NCBI GenBank assembly: GCA_015231995.1
Contig: JADGAO010000097.1
Coordinates: 1-11,055, forward strand
Reading direction: 5' to 3'
Origin: Nitrospinota bacterium
Lineage (GTDB): Bacteria > Nitrospinota_A > UBA7883 > JACRLM01
Length of the DNA stretch: 11,055 nt
The notes below the pieces were generated by a model, which was not told the origin of the DNA, made no database searches, and saw nothing but the letters and a program-made list of their open reading frames with translations. Shown piece by piece: positions 7,179 to 11,055 of the stretch; position 1 is the stretch's first letter, and the number at the start of each line of letters is the position of its first letter. Both the position numbers and the translations under genes were made by a program.

Positions 7179-8184
7179 CGGAATAATAATGCTGGGCCAC
7201 GGTTCCGGCGGCAAAATGACCTCCGACCTTCTGGCGAAGGTCATCCTCCCCGGACTGTACGCTGGCGGGGAGATTCCAGAACTGGAGGATTGCGCCCAGC
7301 TTCCTTTGCCTGCCGGTAATATCTGTTTCACCACCGACAGCTATGTGGTTGACCCATTCATCTTCCCCGGCGGCGACATCGGAGACCTTGCGATTAACGG
7401 CACTATCAACGACCTTGCGATGGGCGGGGCCAGACCGCTTTATATAAGTGTGGGATTCGTGCTGGAAGAAGGACTACCGGTCGAGGATTTCAAAGTGGCG
7501 TTAAAGTCCATGAACCGGGCGGCGCGCGGGGCTGGGGTGAAGATAGCCTGCGGCGATACGAAGGTTGTTCCACGCGGGCGGGGGGACAAGATTTTCATCA
7601 ACACCTCCGGTATCGGCCTGGCGCGTAATGGCGTTACGATCGGCTCTCGCAATGCCCGGCCCGGCGACCGGATGATAATCAACGGCTCCATCGCCGATCA
7701 CGGTATCGCCATCATGTCCGTGCGCGAGGGGCTACGGTTCGACTCTCCGGTGGTCAGCGACACCGCCGCCCTGCACACGCTGGTGGACGCGCTGTTCGAC
7801 GCCGGGGTTGAAGTGCATGTCATGCGCGACCCGACACGGGGCGGGCTTGCGACGGTGGCTGTGGAGATAGCCGAGTCCGCCGGGGTTGGCATACGGCTCG
7901 ACGAACGCGCCATCCCGATGACCCCTGCTGTGGCTGGGGCGTGCGAGGTTCTGGGACTTGACCCGATGTACGTCGCCAACGAGGGGAAGATGATAATCCT
8001 GACGCCGGAACGCGACGCGCAGAAGGCGTTGGACGTGATGCGGAATCATCCGCTTGGGAAAGACGCGGCGATCATCGGCGAAGTTTACGAGACGGAGAGG
8101 CCGAAGGTTACGGTGACGTCTTCGGTGGGCGGGACGAGGATCGTGAACAAACTGCCGGGGGAGTTATTGCCGAGGATTTGCTAA
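7171..8184 (+). CDS. hypE: Hydrogenase maturation protein HypE (carbamoyl dehydratase)
   Basis: HypE is a PurM/SelD-like ATP-dependent enzyme. It dehydrates the thiocarboxamide placed by HypF on its C-terminal cysteine to a thiocyanate, then passes CN to iron on HypC-HypD. The 337-aa product (usual 330-350) shows LGHGSGGKM near the N-terminus (8-16), TTDSYVVDP (54-62), GDLAINGTINDLAMGGA (71-87) and GDTKVVPRG (128-136), plus RDPTRGGLATV in the C-terminal half. It ends in PRIC, the diagnostic HypE tail whose final Cys337 is the modified residue, so the reading frame is complete. The start at ATG 7171 overlaps hypD by 8 bases. It is the last gene of the block. I see no clear hairpin terminator immediately after it. 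Confidence 0.96.
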   Translation: MRDGIIMLGHGSGGKMTSDLLAKVILPGLYAGGEIPELEDCAQLPLPAGNICFTTDSYVVDPFIFPGGDIGDLAINGTINDLAMGGARPLYISVGFVLEEGLPVEDFKVALKSMNRAARGAGVKIACGDTKVVPRGRGDKIFINTSGIGLARNGVTIGSRNARPGDRMIINGSIADHGIAIMSVREGLRFDSPVVSDTAALHTLVDALFDAGVEVHVMRDPTRGGLATVAVEIAESAGVGIRLDERAIPMTPAVAGACEVLGLDPMYVANEGKMIILTPERDAQKALDVMRNHPLGKDAAIIGEVYETERPKVTVTSSVGGTRIVNKLPGELLPRIC

Positions 8185-8276
8185 GTCCTGATTACGAAGT
8201 CAAAAGTTCCTTTTCGCTTGCTCCTTTTGTTTTCCTTCGAGATTCTTCACGGAGTTTACCCTGAGTCCTCGAAGGG

Positions 8277-8299
8277 CTACGCTTCGTTCAGAATGACAA
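8277..8299 (+). repeat. Repeat copy A, exact direct repeat
   Basis: This 23-base copy is identical to 8405-8427, in the same orientation and 128 bases apart. The shared core includes GCTTCGTTCAGAATGACAA. It belongs to the same family as 8310-8344 and 22-56, as judged by the common CAG[AG]ATGACAA end. Confidence 0.8.
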
Positions 8300-8309
8300 G
8301 TGGTGGCCG

Positions 8310-8344
8310 TTGTCATCCTGAGGGAGTCTTCGACCGAAGGATCA
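8310..8344 (-). repeat. Repeat copy B, inverted mate of 22-56
   Basis: The reverse complement matches 22-56 at 30 of 35 bases. The copy is itself partly palindromic: ATCCT (8315-8319) pairs with AGGAT (8338-8342), and CTTCG (8328-8332) with CGAAG (8335-8339). It can therefore fold on either strand. It faces opposite to copies A, C and D. Confidence 0.75.
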
Positions 8345-8370
8345 AAGTATAATAAATTATTCTTTAGATA

Positions 8371-8397
8371 GATTCTTCGCGTTGCTCAGAATGACAA
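8371..8397 (+). repeat. Repeat copy C
   Basis: GATTCTTCGC followed by GTTGCTCAGAATGACAA gives the most complete form of the repeat. ATTCT (8372-8376) and AGAAT (8388-8392) are inverted ends around a CGC/GCT-rich centre, followed by GACAA. Confidence 0.75.
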
Positions 8398-8404
8398 ACT
8401 CTAC

Positions 8405-8427
8405 CTACGCTTCGTTCAGAATGACAA
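8405..8427 (+). repeat. Repeat copy D, exact direct repeat
   Basis: Identical over 23 bases to 8277-8299. Copies C and D stand almost head to tail, 7 bases apart, which suggests local duplication of the element. Confidence 0.8.
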
Positions 8428-8438
8428 AACAAGTAATT

Positions 8439-8465
8439 GCCATTCTGATTGTAGCGAAGAATCCT
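8439..8465 (-). repeat. Repeat copy E, inverted and degenerate
   Basis: GCCATTCTGATTGTAGCGAA and the following GAATCCT resemble the reverse complement of copy C with several changes. ATTCT and AGAAT ends are still recognisable. Together with C and D it makes an inverted pair just before the terminator. Confidence 0.6.
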
Positions 8466-8491
8466 ACCTCAATTTCTGAATCGGTGAGCGC

Positions 8492-8521
8492 AAAAAAAAC
8501 CGCCGGATCGCTCCGGCGGTT
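8492..8521 (-). terminator. Intrinsic terminator of the rplC-rpsS operon
   Basis: On the minus strand, a perfect 10-bp stem AACCGCCGGA / TCCGGCGGTT (8498-8521) closes on a 4-base loop and runs into eight consecutive U (A8492-A8499 on the plus strand). It starts 24 bases after the rpsS stop. On the plus strand the hairpin has no following U-run, so it should mainly stop transcripts from rpsS. Confidence 0.92.
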
Positions 8522-8545
8522 CGTGAATCGAAAAACCTCGTCCGG

Positions 8546-8827
8546 TTATTTGCCGGTCGTTCTCTTCTCGCCTTTGTTGTGGCCGCGGTATGAGCGGGTG
8601 TGGGCGAACTCGCCCAGTTTGTGACCCACCATGTTTTCGGTGACGTACACGGGAATGAACTTCCTGCCGTTGTGGACGGCGAAAGTGTGTCCCACGAAAT
8701 CCGGAGCTACAGTGGACCTGCGCGACCAGGTCTTGATGATCTTCTTCTCGTTCTTGTCGTTAAGATCCGAAACCTTTTTCGAAAGGGACGCCTCGATGTA
8801 AGGGCCTTTCTTCAGGGAGCGTGTCAT
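8546..8827 (-). CDS. rpsS: 30S ribosomal protein S19
   Basis: S19 sits in the head of the small subunit near the A site and binds 16S rRNA together with S13. The 93-aa product has the usual length and the family signature: MTRSLKKGPYIEASL at the start, then IKTWSRRSTVAPDFVGHTF, VHNGRKFIPVYVTENMVGHKLGEF and TRSYRGH. The start is preceded by AGGAGA (8832-8837 on the other strand), 4 bases away. It follows rplB by 15 bases. It is the last gene of this operon fragment: a terminator follows where rplV normally would. Confidence 0.96.
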   Translation of the reverse strand: MTRSLKKGPYIEASLSKKVSDLNDKNEKKIIKTWSRRSTVAPDFVGHTFAVHNGRKFIPVYVTENMVGHKLGEFAHTRSYRGHNKGEKRTTGK

Positions 8828-8842
8828 ATATTCTCCTGTGAC

Positions 8843-9667
8843 CTATTTGCGCCGCTTGACGATCTGTTTATCCGACGCTTTCTTGCGTTTCCTGGTCTTG
8901 TATCCCTTGGTGGGCACGCCCCACGGAGTCACCGGGTGACGTCCGCCGGATGTCCTGCCCTCGCCGCCGCCATGCGGATGGTCGACAGGGTTCATGGCCA
9001 CGCCGCGAACCTTCGGCCTCAGGCCCATCCACCTGCTCCGCCCAGCCTTGCCGATGGCCATGCCCTCGTACAGGGCGTTGCCGACGACGCCGATGGTGGC
9101 CTTGCACGTTACGGGAACCTGCCGCACTTCGCCCGACTTGAGCCGGACAAGGGCTTTGTCGCCCTCTTTGGCCATAAGCTGTACGGAAGCTCCAGCCGAA
9201 CGCGCTATCTGCGCGCCCCTGCCGGGATAGAGCTCCACGCAATGAACCATCGCGCCCAAGGGGGCGTTCTTCAGCGGCAAACAGTTGCCGGCCTTTATCT
9301 CGGCCCCTTCGCCAGACATAAGGCTGTCGCCAACCTTGATGCCTTCGGGGGCGATGATGTAGCGTTTCTCGCCGTCTTTGTAGTTCAACAGCGCGATGTT
9401 GGCGGAACGGTTCGGATCATACTCGATAGCGGCGACCGTGGCGGGGATGCCGTCCTTGTCGCGCTTGAAGTCTATTATCCTGTAAAGCCGCTTGTGCCCA
9501 CCGCCACGCCTGCGGACGGTGATCCTGCCGTGGTTGTTACGCCCGGATATCCGCTTCTTGGAAGTCGTAAGCGACTTTTCCGGCGTGGTCTTGGTTATCT
9601 CAGAGAAATCCTGACCGAGGCGGGCGCGCATGCCCGGCGAAGTCGGCGCGTATTTTTTTAAACCCAT
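8843..9667 (-). CDS. rplB: 50S ribosomal protein L2
   Basis: L2 is a primary 23S rRNA-binding protein needed for subunit joining and the peptidyl-transferase region. The product is 274 aa, the standard length. It starts MGLKKYAPTSPGMR and contains GRNNHGRITVRRRGGGHKR and RSANIALLNYKDGEKRYI. The C-terminal MNPVDHPHGGGEG holds the conserved histidine studied in E. coli L2 (His229). A basic tail ends the protein. It starts 20 bases after rplW with only a weak GGGAA-type ribosome site, as is common in this operon. Confidence 0.97.
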   Translation of the reverse strand: MGLKKYAPTSPGMRARLGQDFSEITKTTPEKSLTTSKKRISGRNNHGRITVRRRGGGHKRLYRIIDFKRDKDGIPATVAAIEYDPNRSANIALLNYKDGEKRYIIAPEGIKVGDSLMSGEGAEIKAGNCLPLKNAPLGAMVHCVELYPGRGAQIARSAGASVQLMAKEGDKALVRLKSGEVRQVPVTCKATIGVVGNALYEGMAIGKAGRSRWMGLRPKVRGVAMNPVDHPHGGGEGRTSGGRHPVTPWGVPTKGYKTRKRKKASDKQIVKRRK

Positions 9668-9687
9668 TTTTTCAAATTCCCGTTAAA

Positions 9688-9981
9688 TCAAACCTGGTCG
9701 AAGACTTCGATGGTCTGGCCGGAGCTTACTGTGACGACGGCCTTTTTCCAGTCGGCCCTCTTCCCGGAGCTACGGCCAAGCTTCTTGGGCTTGCCTTTGA
9801 CGTTGATGATGTTGATCTTGTCCACCTTCACCTTGAAGATGCTCTCGACGGCCTTCTTGACTTCCATCTTGTTGGCTTTCGGATCCACGGCGAAAGTGAT
9901 TTTATTCTGCTTGTCCTTCGCGTCCCCGGCCTTCTCGGTGATGATCGGTTTGCGTATGAGATCGTGCTGATTTTTGCTCAT
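9688..9981 (-). CDS. rplW: 50S ribosomal protein L23
   Basis: L23 lies at the exit of the peptide tunnel and is the docking point for trigger factor and SRP. The 97-aa product shows the family features: IRKPIITEKA near the N-terminus, the middle segment KMEVKKAVESIFKVKVDKIN, and the basic loop KGKPKKLGRSSGKRADWKKAVVTV. The start ATG overlaps the rplD stop as ATGA, so translation is coupled. Confidence 0.96.
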   Translation of the reverse strand: MSKNQHDLIRKPIITEKAGDAKDKQNKITFAVDPKANKMEVKKAVESIFKVKVDKINIINVKGKPKKLGRSSGKRADWKKAVVTVSSGQTIEVFDQV

Positions 9982-10607
9982 TTCGACGCCAGCCTTTCCT
10001 GAATCTTGCCAAGGGCCCCGGATGTTATGACCAGGCTCTCCGCATCCACAACGTCATAGACGTTCACGCCCTCGACGGGAAGCACCCGCACCTTCGGGAT
10101 GTTGCGGAAACTAAGCGACATGTTCGTGTCGGCCTTGTCCACAACGATAAGGGTCTTGTGCCCCAAAACGCCCAAGGAGGCCAGAATGCCGGCCGCCTGT
10201 TTGGTCTTTGGCTCCGAAACGGTCATGTCGGAAAGCACCGTGATGGCTTTCTCCAAAAGCTTGGCAGAAAGCGCGGAGATCAAGGCGCCTCTCCTGGCTT
10301 TCTTGGGCATCGAGTGCTCGTAGTCGCGGGGCTTGGGGCCGAATACGATACCGCCGCCGCGCCACACGGGCGACCTGGTGGAGCCTGCGCGCGCCCTGCC
10401 GGTGCCTTTTTGTTTCCACGGTTTTTTACCGCCGCCGCTGACTTCGTCGCGGATTTTCGTGCTGTGTGTGCCGGCCCTGCGTTTGGCCATCTGCCACATC
10501 ACCGCGTCGTAAACGAGCGCCTTGTTGATTTTGGCCTCGAATACGTCCGGGCTCAACTCCGCGTCGCCGACTTTTTTGTTCGTGATGTCTACTAAATCAA
10601 CCTTCAT
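9978..10607 (-). CDS. rplD: 50S ribosomal protein L4
   Basis: L4 binds 23S rRNA, and its long loop lines the exit tunnel. In E. coli it also represses its own operon. The 209-aa product has normal length. The loop region with KKPWKQKGTGRARAGSTRSP, WRGGGIVFGPKPRDY and KKARRGAL is the signature of the family. It starts 3 bases after rplC and overlaps rplW by 4. The operon leader where L4-type control would act is outside the window, so regulation cannot be judged. Confidence 0.96.
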   Translation of the reverse strand: MKVDLVDITNKKVGDAELSPDVFEAKINKALVYDAVMWQMAKRRAGTHSTKIRDEVSGGGKKPWKQKGTGRARAGSTRSPVWRGGGIVFGPKPRDYEHSMPKKARRGALISALSAKLLEKAITVLSDMTVSEPKTKQAAGILASLGVLGHKTLIVVDKADTNMSLSFRNIPKVRVLPVEGVNVYDVVDAESLVITSGALGKIQERLASK

Positions 10608-10610
10608 GGC

Positions 10611-11055
10611 TTATTTTCCGCTCATTTTCTTGGAAGCTTTCAGCGGGTTGACGAACTTCGCCGCAACCTTGGTCACTTCTCTCTTTTCCTTGCGTTCGCT
10701 ACGTTCCACTATGACAAGCCCACCCTTGGGGCCGGGAACCGCGCCCCTGACCAAAGCCAGGTTTTTCTCCGGGATTATGCTGAACAACTCCAGGTTCAAA
10801 GCCGTCACGGTGTCCATACCCATATGGCCTGGCATCTTGCTTCCGGGACGGACCCAGCCGGGCCACTCCCTCATGCCGATCGAACCGCCGTGGCGGAAAT
10901 ACTCGTGGTTGCCGCGGCTGGCGGGAAAACCCTTGAAACCGTGCCGCTTCATGACGCCCTGAAAACCTTTACCTTTGCTTATGCCCTGCACGGAGACGTA
11001 ATGCGCCCCGTCAAGGACGCTCGTCGTAACAACGTCGCCCGGCTTTAGGGCTTCG
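10611..11055 (-). CDS. rplC: 50S ribosomal protein L3 (C-terminal part, runs off window)
   Basis: L3 is an early assembly protein whose extension reaches toward the peptidyl-transferase centre. The frame stays open to the window edge and gives about 147 C-terminal residues (usual full length about 205-215); the N-terminal third and start codon are outside. Reading from the edge, EALKPGDVVTTSVLDGAHYV leads into the conserved SKGKGFQGVMKRHGFKG. The central loop GGSIGMREWPGWVRPGSKMPGHMG follows. Codons such as GTG 10991 inside this frame are not the start. At the position of the methylated glutamine of E. coli L3 (GSIGQ) there is Met, so that modification cannot occur. The loop also has two tryptophans. 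A lysine-rich tail ends the protein. Confidence 0.95.
   Translation of the reverse strand, partial: EALKPGDVVTTSVLDGAHYVSVQGISKGKGFQGVMKRHGFKGFPASRGNHEYFRHGGSIGMREWPGWVRPGSKMPGHMGMDTVTALNLELFSIIPEKNLALVRGAVPGPKGGLVIVERSERKEKREVTKVAAKFVNPLKASKKMSGK

Larger units (their letters stand above)
8185..8545. other. Intergenic gap between convergent blocks, filled with repeats
   Basis: The 361 bases between hypE and rpsS hold no credible gene. Short frames here are built from the repeat copies. Contents are repeat remnants around 8241-8276 (a GATTCTTCAC end and an imperfect palindrome CCCTGAGTCCTCGAAGGG), five better copies between 8277 and 8465, and the rpsS-side terminator. The piece 8345-8370 is AT-rich filler. 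No clear + strand terminator for hypE was found. Confidence 0.7.

Noticed and set aside
8277..8465. CRISPR array from the repeated ATGACAA-type units
   Set aside because: Unit spacing is irregular, copies lie in both orientations and vary in sequence, spacers are not of uniform length, and no cas gene is present.
8382..8624. 80-codon plus-strand ORF across the repeats and terminator
   Set aside because: It is made of repeat copies and the terminator and runs into the antisense of rpsS. No sign of a real protein.
8600..9661. 353-codon open frame on the plus strand, antisense to rpsS and rplB
   Set aside because: It is the mirror of highly conserved ribosomal protein genes in GC-rich sequence. 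No ribosome site or domain was recognised.

Overview
The window is bacterial chromosome of moderate to high GC. Hand counts of single 60-base lines give about 50-63% in the clear genes. It carries two gene blocks that converge on a repeat-filled intergenic gap. The protein families show a bacterium with [NiFe]-hydrogenase maturation. The ribosomal proteins and codon style would suit a Desulfobacterota- or Nitrospinota-like Gram-negative, but that placement is a low-confidence guess that needs a database search.

Block 1 (+ strand, about 120-8184) begins with a candidate sigma70-type promoter and a leucyl aminopeptidase gene (pepA). It runs directly into a complete set of [NiFe]-hydrogenase maturation genes in the order hypA-hypB-hypF-[unknown ORF]-hypC-hypD-hypE. 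Almost every junction is tight: 3-nt gap, 1- or 4-nt overlap, 17-nt overlap, GTGA overlap, 8-nt overlap. One polycistronic, translationally coupled message is therefore likely. HypF and HypE make the thiocyanate on HypE's C-terminal cysteine, HypC and HypD assemble the Fe(CN)2CO unit, and HypA and HypB insert nickel. No hydrogenase structural gene and no dedicated hydrogenase endopeptidase lies in the window. The exception to the tight packing is a visibly AT-rich 259-codon ORF of unknown function (5023-5802) between hypF and hypC. It looks like a later insertion.

The gap (8185-8545) holds several copies of a short, partly palindromic interspersed repeat, with core sequence like TTCGTTCAGAATGACAA or TGTCATCCTGA. 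It also holds a strong intrinsic terminator for the block on the opposite strand. Another copy of the same repeat, in inverted orientation, lies at 22-56 before pepA, so the pepA-hyp block is bracketed by repeat copies.

Block 2 (- strand, 11055 down to 8546) is the start of the S10 ribosomal protein operon: rplC (its 5' end is off the window), rplD, rplW, rplB and rpsS. The operon stops after rpsS at the terminator instead of continuing into rplV-rpsC-rplP as in most bacteria. The break coincides with the repeat cluster, which suggests a past rearrangement there. I saw no tRNA, rRNA, CRISPR array, transposase or phage gene.
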